Source of the DNA: Alphaproteobacteria bacterium
Lineage (GTDB): Bacteria; Pseudomonadota; Alphaproteobacteria; ATCC43930; CGMCC-115725
Assembly (NCBI GenBank): GCA_028871055.1
Contig: JAGWON010000002.1
Span: 1 to 64,000 of the forward strand
Length of the DNA: 64,000 bases
Reading direction: 5' to 3'
The notes under the pieces are model-generated. The model did not search any database. It was given only the letters and a program-made list of their open reading frames with translations, and was not told the origin of the DNA. Within the stretch, counting starts at the first letter, position 1. Every line of letters starts with the position of its first letter. Made by a program: the position numbers and the translations under genes. Shown piece after piece: positions 1 through 9,180 of the stretch.

Positions 1-453
1 GTCAACCCCTCATAATCCGCGCCGGTATGGATGCCGCCGGTGAGGTTGCCGAGCACCTCGCTGATCTCCTGGAGGCTAAAGGTCACGCCATACTGGCCGA
101 GCCACGGGCGCACACCCCCTATGTCGTCCAGCAGCGTGTCGCGCTGCCACAAGCCCTGTGCCTGATTCTGATCGTCCGAATCTGCGAGCACCACGCTCGT
201 TGCCAGCCCCATCAGGGCCGCGGCGCCGACGAGCGCGAGGCCGATGTGCTTGCCGCCCGGCGATGTCGCCGCGCGGCTCGATCGACGCTTCGATTGTACT
301 ATCACCGGGATGCCTCCATGCCTCAAGTCCGCACGACGATCGCCGACCGGCTCCGCCGCATTCGAGAACCGCCCGTAGCCCGACACCCGGTCGATCGTCA
401 GCGCGTGTCGGTGTCTCGCTGAAGATCGTCGCCCAGGAAGGTGCTGAACGAGC

Positions 454-1425
454 TTATCGCTTCGTCCGCCCGCCGCCGATCAGCTCGAGCGGGTTGTACA
501 GGAGCCACACGTATCCGAACGTGAGCGCATAGATGATCGCGGTGCCGAGCAGCACCATGGGCATCATCGTCGTCACGCCGGCGCTGTAGGGTCCGCCCCA
601 TTCCTCGGCGGTCGTCCAGATCACGAGGGAGAGCGCGATGCCGATCGGCCCCAGCACGCGGAGGCCGCGGCCCGAGATCAGTCCGATCGCCAGCACCGCC
701 TCCGCCACGCCCACCAGGAATGCAACGAGTTTCGCGTCCATCAAGGTGCTGACGACGATCCACGCCTGGTCGTAGATGCCTTGCCAGCTTGTGGCGCCGA
801 CATCCTTCTGCGCGGCGGTCAGATAATCGAGGTAATGGTTGAGGAAATAGGGCTGGAACTTGAGGACGGCGTCGTAGGCCCAGAGCAGCCCGAAGGCGAC
901 GCGGGCGAAGGCCAGGATCTCGTTATGTGACGCGTCCTTCTCGCGGCGCAAGCGGTCGGCGCCGACGACAAAGAGGAACATGATGGCGTAAGGGAGGCCG
1001 ACGCCCGGATCGGTCGCGTCCTGCCCGAAATCGCCGCCATGTTCCATGAGAATCCAGACCACCAGGCCATACGCCACGCCGACCCAGCCCATCGCCCGAA
1101 CGCCTCGGCCCGACAAGAGGCTCGCCGCGATCGCCAGCTCGAGGAACGAGATGGCGGCAACCACCAGCGCAACCCAGGCGCTTTCCATGCCGACGCCGAG
1201 GAAATGCGCCATCTGCGTCTTGTGCTGCCACGTGAGCGACGCCCAGGCGTCGTAAAGCACCACGAGCCCGATCACGATGCGCACGACGTCGATGCCGAGC
1301 GACGAGACCGGCGAGGTCAGCGCCGGGTTTTCGCCGGCGATGCCGAGCGCCCGCAGGCCGCGCTGTAGCCAAGGTAACCGTTCATCCTGACTTTCCAATG
1401 TCGCGGTCGGTGCTGCGTAATCCAT
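454..1425 (-). CDS. DoxX-like/DUF-type multi-TM membrane protein (duplicated TM module)
   Basis: Start chosen at MDYAAPTATLE after GGAGAA Shine-Dalgarno; repeated hydrophobic helices typical of DoxX-like proteins; the ORF-track extension to 1524 reads through an FNR-type box. Confidence 0.7.
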   Translation of the reverse strand: MDYAAPTATLESQDERLPWLQRGLRALGIAGENPALTSPVSSLGIDVVRIVIGLVVLYDAWASLTWQHKTQMAHFLGVGMESAWVALVVAAISFLELAIAASLLSGRGVRAMGWVGVAYGLVVWILMEHGGDFGQDATDPGVGLPYAIMFLFVVGADRLRREKDASHNEILAFARVAFGLLWAYDAVLKFQPYFLNHYLDYLTAAQKDVGATSWQGIYDQAWIVVSTLMDAKLVAFLVGVAEAVLAIGLISGRGLRVLGPIGIALSLVIWTTAEEWGGPYSAGVTTMMPMVLLGTAIIYALTFGYVWLLYNPLELIGGGRTKR

Positions 1426-1510
1426 CGTTGTTCTCCTTCCCCTGGGATGCCAACTCGGAAACCGGCCCTTTGCAATTGAGAAGCATTGCGCCTTTCTCTC
1501 GTCGGGCGTC

Positions 1511-1524
1511 TTGATCTGGATCAA
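1511..1524. promoter_or_regulatory. FNR/FixK/Anr-type box TTGATCTGGATCAA
   Basis: Perfect match to TTGAT-N4-ATCAA, about 85 bp upstream of the DoxX-like start on the minus strand. Confidence 0.75.
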
Positions 1525-1601
1525 TCCGTTGCGGCCGGCGGAAGGCCAAACTGCGCGCGTTTTGCGCTAATTTGCGTCCTGCGCCGCGCTGGAGCCCACG
1601 A

Positions 1602-2057
1602 ATGCAGCCCAATCCGAAAATCGACCGCAGACGTCGCCGGTTACGTCATTGGCTAATCGGAACGGTAGCCGTAATCGCCGTCGCCGGGTCCGTCATGGCG
1701 GTTTCATCCCGCAACGACCCGGCGCGCATGGCAAGCGGCGAGCCGGCGATACCGCACGGCGTCAAGCTGGCGTCGTGGGAAGAAAACGGTCGCGACGGGC
1801 AGTATGTGCTGCAGATTGCGGACGGCGGCACGCTGCCGAGCGGTGCGGCCGTCACCGGCACCGTGACCAGCGACACGAATTGCGCGCCCGATGCGCAAGG
1901 CTTGAGCCACTGCCGTAACGGCATCGCGTTATCGAATGGCAGCCGGATCACGGTGATCGACATCCACACGATGAGCCGCAATCCCTGCTTGCTGCCGGGC
2001 GAAACGATTACGCTGACGCGGATCGACTCGTCATGGCTCGTCGCCAGCAAAGGCTGA
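1602..2057 (+). CDS. hypothetical membrane-anchored/secreted protein
   Basis: ORF MQPNPKIDRRRRRLRHWLIGTVAVIAVAG... with N-terminal TM segment. Confidence 0.5.
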   Translation: MQPNPKIDRRRRRLRHWLIGTVAVIAVAGSVMAVSSRNDPARMASGEPAIPHGVKLASWEENGRDGQYVLQIADGGTLPSGAAVTGTVTSDTNCAPDAQGLSHCRNGIALSNGSRITVIDIHTMSRNPCLLPGETITLTRIDSSWLVASKG

Positions 2058-2216
2058 ACCCGCCCGGCAAGCCAAACGGCTGAGCGCGGCTCCTGCATTA
2101 GCGGACGGACTTCATTCACATCGCGCCGGGTCGCGGATCGCGTGACATAGATCAATGCCCGACACGCGAGCGCCGTCATGCTGTCAAGCGGACCGCACAG
2201 CACGTGGAGGCGTCAC

Positions 2217-2441
2217 ATGATGGGATACTGGCCCGATATGGCGGGATACGGGTTCGGCCACTGGCTCGTATTCATCGTGTTCATCGTGGTGTTCATCTAT
2301 CCGATCGGCCGCATCCTCGGCCGCATCGGCCTGTCGCCGTTATGGTCGATCCTCGCGTTTATCCCCATCGTCAACCTGATCGCGCTTTGGATCCTGGCCT
2401 TCGCCGAGTGGCCGCAATCCGGATCGCGGCCGTCGACCTGA
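2217..2441 (+). CDS. small two-TM hypothetical protein
   Basis: ATG at 2217 preceded by GTGGAGG; hydrophobic MMGYWPDMAGYGFGHWLVFIVFIVVF... Confidence 0.6.
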   Translation: MMGYWPDMAGYGFGHWLVFIVFIVVFIYPIGRILGRIGLSPLWSILAFIPIVNLIALWILAFAEWPQSGSRPST

Positions 2442-2454
2442 CCGGAGCGCGGTC

Positions 2455-3180
2455 TTAGGGTTCAAGCGCCGGTCGCTCGATCGCCGATCCGGCGAGGCCC
2501 TGCCAGGTCAGGTGCTCGAAGATGCCGCTCCAATAGGTGCCGAAGGCGAAGCCGAAGAGCAGCTCTTCGAGCGGAATGCCGCCGACCGCGACGCCGGACA
2601 GCGCGGCGAGATTCCACACCCGTTCGACATATCCGGGCGACGACCACACCAGCAGCAGCATGAGGATCGCATAATAGCCGGCGAACAAGCCGCCACCGAT
2701 CACGGTCTTCCACAGGAGATCGGGGCGGCAGATCACGGTGGCGACGCCGCCGAGCGCCATCGCGACGATCGCCGGATAGATCGGGTTCCACGGCAGCAGC
2801 ATCAGGATCGGGAACGCCGCCACCGGCGTCAGCAGCGCGGCCCGATGGTGACGGTGACGCCGTCCCGCTCGCTCTGCCCATCCGATCGGTCTCAGCACGT
2901 CGGCCGTCAAGGCGGTATAGAGAACGACGCCGACGCCGCCGATGGCAAAACAGAAAATCAGGCTCTCGATGTCAAATCCGGTGCGTTGCGCGAGATCGAA
3001 GAGACTGGGTGGATTCCAGTAGCGCGGAACGAACAGCGGCTCGGTCAGCCCGAACGGCATCGTCGCCACGCTCGTCCACAGCATGATTGTGCGATAACGC
3101 CGGAATCCGAGGAACAGCGCCAGCCACGGCACCAGAAAGGCGCTCGACCAGAATAGCCAGACATAATGGTCGGGGACCAT
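2455..3180 (-). CDS. lycopene cyclase domain-like integral membrane protein
   Basis: Multi-TM; N-terminal MVPDHYVWLFWSSAFLVPWLALF, PLEELLFGF motif and overall layout as in CarR-type lycopene cyclase domains. Confidence 0.6.
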   Translation of the reverse strand: MVPDHYVWLFWSSAFLVPWLALFLGFRRYRTIMLWTSVATMPFGLTEPLFVPRYWNPPSLFDLAQRTGFDIESLIFCFAIGGVGVVLYTALTADVLRPIGWAERAGRRHRHHRAALLTPVAAFPILMLLPWNPIYPAIVAMALGGVATVICRPDLLWKTVIGGGLFAGYYAILMLLLVWSSPGYVERVWNLAALSGVAVGGIPLEELLFGFAFGTYWSGIFEHLTWQGLAGSAIERPALEP

Positions 3181-3208
3181 CGCCGGCCGTCGCGCGCGCC
3201 CGATCGGC

Positions 3209-3526
3209 TTACCGATAGCGCGCGACGACGAAGTTGTAGAGCGGCCCGAAGATCAGCGCGACGTACCAGCCATAGGCGAAGCTCTCGACCAGGCCGAGCA
3301 GCAAGCTCGGCCAGCTGAGCCAGGTGAAGCCGGGCAGGAGCCGCAGCCAGCTCTGGTACATCGCCTGGCCCGGGAAAAGGAGGTCGAAGCCGACGCACAG
3401 CACATACGAGATCGCGAGGAACAGGCTCAGGCTCCATCCCAGCGCGATGACCGGAATCGTGCGCGCGGTTCCCGTCGGCAACGGCACGCCCGCGCGCCGC
3501 CCGGTCTCGACGTTTTCAGCGGCCAT
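3209..3526 (-). CDS. DUF5676-like membrane protein
   Basis: MAAENVETGRR...IPVIALGWSLSLFLAISYVLCVGFDLLFP...; overlaps the YHS gene start/stop region. Confidence 0.6.
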   Translation of the reverse strand: MAAENVETGRRAGVPLPTGTARTIPVIALGWSLSLFLAISYVLCVGFDLLFPGQAMYQSWLRLLPGFTWLSWPSLLLGLVESFAYGWYVALIFGPLYNFVVARYR

Positions 3527-3854
3527 GGTGCTTCTCTCCTTGCGCCGCGGTCGTCGGTTTCGCGTAGGAAGCCGGTGCGGCCTCGAACTTCTCGCGGCAG
3601 TTTTGCGAACAGAAGTAGTAGACCTGTCCGTCATGCACAGCCGACTTCGCCCCGTCAGTCTGGACGGTCATGCCGCAGACGGGATCGACGGCCTTGTCGG
3701 GCGGCGCCCAGCGCGGATTGCCACCGGGCTTGTCCGCACGCGCTCCATCGTGATGATGGCCATGCCCCATGATGTGCGCGCCGCAACCGAAGCGCATCAT
3801 GAGGAAGAACAGACCGGCCCAGACGAGGAAATATAGGACGGTTCCCGCTTGCAT
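3516..3854 (-). CDS. YHS domain protein with N-terminal TM segment
   Basis: DPVCGMTV...YYFCSQNCREKFEAAPASY is a classical YHS (metal-binding) domain; His-rich linker HGHHHDG. Confidence 0.8.
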   Translation of the reverse strand: MQAGTVLYFLVWAGLFFLMMRFGCGAHIMGHGHHHDGARADKPGGNPRWAPPDKAVDPVCGMTVQTDGAKSAVHDGQVYYFCSQNCREKFEAAPASYAKPTTAAQGEKHHGR

Positions 3855-3912
3855 GATCGGACCAATCCTCGCGGTTCGGTAGCATCTTCGCGGTACGGCA
3901 CGCGGGCGCGCC

Positions 3913-3926
3913 TTGATCTGGGTCAA
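3913..3926. promoter_or_regulatory. FNR/FixK-type box TTGATCTGGGTCAA
   Basis: TTGA-N6-TCAA dyad in the divergent region between the YHS operon (minus) and the Spy/CpxP-like gene (plus). Confidence 0.65.
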
Positions 3927-4025
3927 TCGAGGCAACCGCACCCGGCTGCGCCGCCGCCCTTTCGTTTTCCGGCGGTTTCGTCTAAGAGGTTTTCGTCGCC
4001 GCCGCGCGACTTGATGGAGAATCGC

Positions 4026-4589
4026 ATGCGTATTTCATGGCTTTTGGCCGGGCTTGGCGCTGCCGGCCTTGTCTCGGCCGGGCTCGCCGCCGAGCCCTCG
4101 CCCTATGCCGGGCAGCAGACGCGGCCGATCAAGGCGCTGTCGCAGGCCGAAACCGGCGATCTGCTCGCCGGCCGCGGCATGGGCCTGGCAAAGGCGGGCG
4201 AGCTCAACGGCTATCCCGGCCCGGCGCACGTGCTCGACATGGCCGCCGCTCTCCAGCTCTCGCCGCCGCAGGTCGCGGCGGTCACGGCGATCCGCGATCG
4301 GATGAGCGCCGCCGCCAGGCCGCTCCGCGCCGAGATCGTGCGGCGCGAGCGCGCGCTCAACGCGCAATTCGCCGACGGCACGATTACCCAGCCGCTTCTC
4401 GCCAAGGAGACCGAGGCGCTGGGCGATCTCTACGGCAAGCTGCGCGCGGTCCATCTCTCGGCGCATCTCGAGACCAAGGCGGTGTTCACGCCGGAGCAGG
4501 TCGCGCGCTACGCGCAATTGCGCGACTATACGGCGGCATCGGCGCCGCCGGATCAGGCGATGCCCGAGCCCATGCATCACGGCGGCTGA
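4026..4589 (+). CDS. Spy/CpxP-like periplasmic protein
   Basis: Signal peptide MRISWLLAGLGAAGLVSAGLAAE followed by helical LTxxQ-type region (LSPPQVAAVTAIRDRM). Confidence 0.55.
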   Translation: MRISWLLAGLGAAGLVSAGLAAEPSPYAGQQTRPIKALSQAETGDLLAGRGMGLAKAGELNGYPGPAHVLDMAAALQLSPPQVAAVTAIRDRMSAAARPLRAEIVRRERALNAQFADGTITQPLLAKETEALGDLYGKLRAVHLSAHLETKAVFTPEQVARYAQLRDYTAASAPPDQAMPEPMHHGG

Positions 4590-4607
4590 AGCGAACGGAG
4601 GCCGGCC

Positions 4608-5021
4608 ATGCCCTTCGATCCGGAAGAGGGCGGCGGCCAGCGGCGGCGACGCGCGCGCTCGCGCAACGTCCTGGGCGCCAAGCTCGAGCCGTGCTCGATC
4701 AAACCGATGACCGGCTTCTACCGCAACGGCTGCTGCGACACCGGCGCCGACGACGTCGGCAGCCACACCGTCTGCGTCGTCGCGACATCCGAGTTCCTCG
4801 AATTCTCCAAGTCGCGCGGCAACGACCTGTCGACGCCGCAGCCGGAATACGGCTTCCCCGGCGTCAAGCCGGGCGACCGCTGGTGCCTGTGCGCCGAGCG
4901 CTGGCAGGAGGCGCTCGACGCCGGCGTGGCGCCGCGCGTCGTGCTGCGCGCGACCCACGAGGGCGCGCTCGAATTCTGCGACTTCGCCGACCTCAAGAAA
5001 TACGCGATCGACCTGGCGTGA
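4608..5021 (+). CDS. DUF2237 family protein
   Basis: NVLGAKLEPCS...GFYRNGCCDTGADDVGSHTVCVVAT...GDRWCLCAERWQEAL is characteristic of DUF2237. Confidence 0.85.
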   Translation: MPFDPEEGGGQRRRRARSRNVLGAKLEPCSIKPMTGFYRNGCCDTGADDVGSHTVCVVATSEFLEFSKSRGNDLSTPQPEYGFPGVKPGDRWCLCAERWQEALDAGVAPRVVLRATHEGALEFCDFADLKKYAIDLA

Positions 5022-5052
5022 CGCGCCTTGGTTCGTCCGCCGCGCCGCTGGG

Positions 5053-5598
5053 TCATAGCGGATCGTGATGGCGGGGCGGCGGAACACGCGGAACGGAGAT
5101 GTGCTGTCCGAGCGTCTTCACGAGGTCAGCCTTGAGTTGTTGCATGGCGTCCCGGACGTTGAGCCAGTCTGGTCTGAGCTTGCGGGGCGAGACTGCCGTC
5201 AATGTCGCCAGAACGTTTCCATTGCGGGCGTCGATGACAGTCGCGGTCGGATTGGCTTCGCCGTCGAAATAGAACCCCAGGCGAATAACATAGTCTGCAT
5301 CGTCGCTGTCGCCCTCGACCACGCGGGCAAAAAGATTCGACACGTCCGCCACGGCGCGTCGCTGCATGAGGTCGAAGAACCCGGCGGGCAGGCTCATCGT
5401 AGGTTTCATGGTGACCGGAACGAGTTCGATCTTGACCGTTGCATCCAGAACCGCCGGGGGCGGCGTGGGCGTGTAATCATCCGCCCAATCACTGGCCTTC
5501 GACTGAGCGGCGATGGCGATCCACACCGCGCCGGTCAGCGCACCTAACAGCAACCATCTGAGCTTGGGCTTCACCGGCTTACGTATCATTCGGCGCAC
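5053..5598 (-). CDS. hypothetical secreted protein
   Basis: ORF with N-terminal TM/signal; no recognised family. Confidence 0.5.
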   Translation of the reverse strand: MRRMIRKPVKPKLRWLLLGALTGAVWIAIAAQSKASDWADDYTPTPPPAVLDATVKIELVPVTMKPTMSLPAGFFDLMQRRAVADVSNLFARVVEGDSDDADYVIRLGFYFDGEANPTATVIDARNGNVLATLTAVSPRKLRPDWLNVRDAMQQLKADLVKTLGQHISVPRVPPPRHHDPL

Positions 5599-5612
5599 GG
5601 CGGCGGCGCCTG

Positions 5613-6896
5613 CTACTCGCGCAATTCGCTAAACGCCCGCGCCGCTTCATAGGCCGCGGCGGCAATATCGGCGGCGCTTTGCGACGGCGCCTTGCTCTTG
5701 GCCGCCTCGATAACGTCATGAAGTCCGCCGAGCTTGGTGTCGTTCTCGATTGTGCCGGCAATCGACGTCCAATGAAAAATGCGCGCACGGCGCTGGTCGC
5801 CTCTCAGCACGAGAATATCGCCGATCGCCCGGTCGCGGTATGCGCCGCCATCGATGTCGGCAGCGGCGGCCGCGGGCGTCAGGTCCGGCGCTTGGGCCGC
5901 CTTGGCTACCGCGATCATCGCCTGTACCGACAGGCGATCGTCGGTTGTTCTGGCGTGGTTCAGGGCGTCGCTTGCGGTGGCCAACAGACGGCTTCCGCCG
6001 CTTGCATCGCCGGCGTGGAACATCGCTGCGGCGACCGCCGCCGATGCGACCGCCCGCGCGCCGGCTTCGCTTTCATCGATTTTCGCCAGCAATGCTTCCG
6101 CACCGGCCGTGTCTCCGGCGCGGGCGCGCAACACGGCAAGACGCGAAAACGCGTAGGCGGCTTCCGTCTTGACCCGGATTTGACCCGCCGTTTCCGCCGC
6201 CGCGTCGAAATTTTTCCGCCGCGCCTGCTCGACGGCGATCTCCGCCTGCGTCCAGGACAATTGGGTTGGCGACGCGATGCGGCCGCTTTCGGCCGCCGCT
6301 TCCGAAAAATCTCCGCGGCGCGCCAGTGCGGCGGCGAGGTATGCCGCGTTCCATCCGCCTTCGGCGCCGCGACCCGCCGTTTCCGCCATGCGCTTGGCGT
6401 TGGCGATGTCGCCCAGCTCGGCGTAGACGCGCACCAAAGCGGATAGAGCCGCGGTCTTTTGCCGCTGTACCGTCAGTTCGTTGGCGATGCGCACATCCGT
6501 GTCGATCAGTTTTTGGATGTTCACTTCCAGCGCCACACTCAGCTCGTTGATGCGTTTGCGGACCTTCGCAATGTTGGCCGCGCCGGGAGCGGCGGCGGCA
6601 TAGGCGCGAAACCAGGCGATGGCCGCAGCCTCGTGCCCACCCATGCGGTCGTTGGCGAGGCCGAGGTTGAGCAGCGCCGCCGCGTTATCCGGCGCCGCGG
6701 CGTGAGCCTTATGAAAATAACGCAGCGCCAACGCCCACTGACTCTGGCGGGCCATGGCGACGCCACGTTCGATGCTGGAATCAACCGGCGAGGCGCCGGA
6801 AGCGACGGCGGGCGGAACGCCGGCCATGAGCGCAAGAGCCGACGCGGCGGCGAACGCGATGAACTTGGCGGCTCTTGTTCTCCGCATGATGGCCAC
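5613..6896 (-). CDS. TPR-repeat secreted protein
   Basis: Signal peptide plus repeated A-rich helical hairpins (ALRYFHKAHAAAPDNAAALLNLGLAND). Confidence 0.7.
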   Translation of the reverse strand: MAIMRRTRAAKFIAFAAASALALMAGVPPAVASGASPVDSSIERGVAMARQSQWALALRYFHKAHAAAPDNAAALLNLGLANDRMGGHEAAAIAWFRAYAAAAPGAANIAKVRKRINELSVALEVNIQKLIDTDVRIANELTVQRQKTAALSALVRVYAELGDIANAKRMAETAGRGAEGGWNAAYLAAALARRGDFSEAAAESGRIASPTQLSWTQAEIAVEQARRKNFDAAAETAGQIRVKTEAAYAFSRLAVLRARAGDTAGAEALLAKIDESEAGARAVASAAVAAAMFHAGDASGGSRLLATASDALNHARTTDDRLSVQAMIAVAKAAQAPDLTPAAAAADIDGGAYRDRAIGDILVLRGDQRRARIFHWTSIAGTIENDTKLGGLHDVIEAAKSKAPSQSAADIAAAAYEAARAFSELRE

Positions 6897-6993
6897 GCCC
6901 CCCGGCGATGAAATTATGACGACGTAATGATATAATTCCGCCGATCATTACGGAAGCAAGGGTTACGGCCGATCGCCGGCGGAATGGGGGAAG

Positions 6994-7530
6994 ATGATTG
7001 GCGCCCGCGCCCTGGGTTTGTTGATCGCGGTGTTGGCTGTGAGTGGCTGCAGCTACCGGAGTTTGAACGCGCCGGTCGCCGCGCCCGCCGCGCCGGACCG
7101 GCCTCAGGTCGCTGCACTCGATCCGGGCCGCACCGTGAGCGTGGAAATTTTCGCTAACAAGGATTGGCAAGGCACCGGCGTCATCGTCGAGCCGGGGTTT
7201 ACCTATAAGGTGACCGCCGCAGGCCGGTGGACCATCGGCCAATTGTGCGGCATGTCCGACGCCGACGCGGTTGGGCTTAATCCGCTGTGCAAGAATGATC
7301 CGGAACACCTCGGCGTTCCGGCGTCGACGCTGATCGGCCGCATCGGCCAGGACGGCAAACCGTTCGGGGTCGGCAGCAACACGCTCCTCAAACCGTCGGC
7401 AAAAGGCGAACTCTTCCTGACGATCTATACCCGGAAACTGGCGTTTGCTTCGGGATCGCTCAAGGTGGACATCGCAATTATGGACGCCGCGGCCGGGCAG
7501 CCGGAGCCGGCGCACCATGACATCCAATGA
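6994..7530 (+). CDS. lipoprotein with LecA/PA-IL-like lectin fold domain (putative)
   Basis: Lipobox VLAVSGC; TGVIVEPGFTYKVTAAGRWTIG...GVPASTLIGRIG...FGVGSN...GELFLTIYT resembles PA-IL-like domains. Confidence 0.55.
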   Translation: MIGARALGLLIAVLAVSGCSYRSLNAPVAAPAAPDRPQVAALDPGRTVSVEIFANKDWQGTGVIVEPGFTYKVTAAGRWTIGQLCGMSDADAVGLNPLCKNDPEHLGVPASTLIGRIGQDGKPFGVGSNTLLKPSAKGELFLTIYTRKLAFASGSLKVDIAIMDAAAGQPEPAHHDIQ

Positions 7531-7591
7531 TTGTTCGGGAGCGCACGATCCACTATGATTTATCTATATTAAACAGGCGTTCGAGGAATTG

Positions 7592-9082
7592 ATGCAGTCA
7601 ACTCTCCTCGGTGGCGCTCTCAATACGGTATTCCCGAACGCGGCCGCGCGAGCGCGGTGGGTTGTTGTGCTCTTGCTTGCGATTTATCCGCTGTCTGCCG
7701 CCGCTCAGGTTCCGGACGTCGGGCCGGGCAGATGCTACGGCGGATGCGGCGCGCCGGCGCCAAGTGGTGGTGGTGGTGGCGGATATGGCGGCGGAGACGC
7801 CGCCGCCATGGCGGGGGCGCAGATGATGATGGGAGTATTCAGCTCCTTCGTCAACGGCATGAACCAGGCTCGCCAGGCCCAACAGCAGGCCCGGATCAAC
7901 CAAGCTCTGACGCTGAACAATCAGGGCATCACTTTCTACAACGCCGGTCGTTATCAGGACGCGGTCAGCGCCTTTCAGCAGGCGGTGGCGCTGAAGCCCA
8001 ACGATCGAAACATGCAGAACAATCTTCTCCTGGCGCAGCAGCAGTTCGCGGCCCAGGGCGCGGCGGCGATGGCGGCCAGCCATCAGCAGATGACGGAAGC
8101 CAAGCAGCGCGTCGACGCGATGCTGGGAAATCTCGATCAACAAGTCAGTCGCCAGGACGCCGCCTCCACGGCGGGGCTGGATTTTGCCGGCGGTCCGGCG
8201 CCGGCAGGCACGCGCTTCTTTGGCACCGGCGGCGGTCCGGGATCGCCGCGCGGTGGCGGCGGGCCAGCGGCGGCCCCGTCGCAGGCGGGCGGTCTCGATT
8301 TCGCGACCGATAACGAAAGCCTGTTCAGTAAGGGCTATCACGGCTCGGCGCCGCCGGATTTGCGTTCAGGTTCTTATTCCGCCACTCCGGCGGGCGCAGC
8401 CGTGGTGAAGAACCAAGGATTGGATTTCGCGGTGTCGAATCGGCCTCCGCCCGCTAAGCTCGTGGCCGCCGCTCCTCCGCCGGAGGTCACCGTTCCCGAC
8501 GTCGCCGGCCACAGCGCGCGCGAGCGCGATATCGTCGTCGATGCCATCCAGGTCAATTTGCATAACGCCTACGCCGCGGATTTGCATCTGCGCGACTTGC
8601 TGGCGAAAAGCCCGCGGGATCAGGATCTCCGGGATGCCGAAAGCTACTTAAACGGGTGGAATTTCGCGGCTCAAGTGTCGGGGGGCCGTCCGCAGAAAGT
8701 TAGTGAAGAACAAAAAGCCAGCGACCTGGCGTCACCCAAGCCGGGTCTTAAATCGTTGACGGGGGCAAGCGTGGCCCCCACCAAGGAACGAGCGGAGGAG
8801 GACCTGGAAATGCGTGAACTCCTTCATCAAAACTACGGTGACGCCGTACCCGCGAATTCCGGAGACAAGGCAGATTTGGAAAAATGGCACGAGGAGCGCG
8901 ACCGCATCTTTGTCACCTCATGGAGCACGCACGGCGACAATTTCTCGGCCGTCCGGCTGGAGCTGGAAAAAATGGCAAAGGCCGATCCGGATAACACGGC
9001 CCTGCGCGACGCCTTGCGGATCGCGCAGGGGGCGGAGGCGCAGCAGGTCGTGGAGAACGGCGCTCCCGTGCCCGCGAAATAA
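7592..9082 (+). CDS. TPR-containing secreted protein
   Basis: Signal peptide; TPR motif ALTLNNQGITFYNAGRYQDAVSAFQQAVALKPND. Confidence 0.7.
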   Translation: MQSTLLGGALNTVFPNAAARARWVVVLLLAIYPLSAAAQVPDVGPGRCYGGCGAPAPSGGGGGGYGGGDAAAMAGAQMMMGVFSSFVNGMNQARQAQQQARINQALTLNNQGITFYNAGRYQDAVSAFQQAVALKPNDRNMQNNLLLAQQQFAAQGAAAMAASHQQMTEAKQRVDAMLGNLDQQVSRQDAASTAGLDFAGGPAPAGTRFFGTGGGPGSPRGGGGPAAAPSQAGGLDFATDNESLFSKGYHGSAPPDLRSGSYSATPAGAAVVKNQGLDFAVSNRPPPAKLVAAAPPPEVTVPDVAGHSARERDIVVDAIQVNLHNAYAADLHLRDLLAKSPRDQDLRDAESYLNGWNFAAQVSGGRPQKVSEEQKASDLASPKPGLKSLTGASVAPTKERAEEDLEMRELLHQNYGDAVPANSGDKADLEKWHEERDRIFVTSWSTHGDNFSAVRLELEKMAKADPDNTALRDALRIAQGAEAQQVVENGAPVPAK

Positions 9083-9180
9083 CGACGGCGCGCCACAGCG
9101 CGGCCATAATCCGGCGGATAGAATGCGCGCCCGATTTCCCCGCCGCCGCGCGCGGCCGCGATTTGCAACGAGGATAGACC

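Noticed and set aside
2142-2155. GTGACATAGATCAA as an FNR/CRP-like site upstream of 2217
   Set aside because: Only one half-site is good; too weak to claim.
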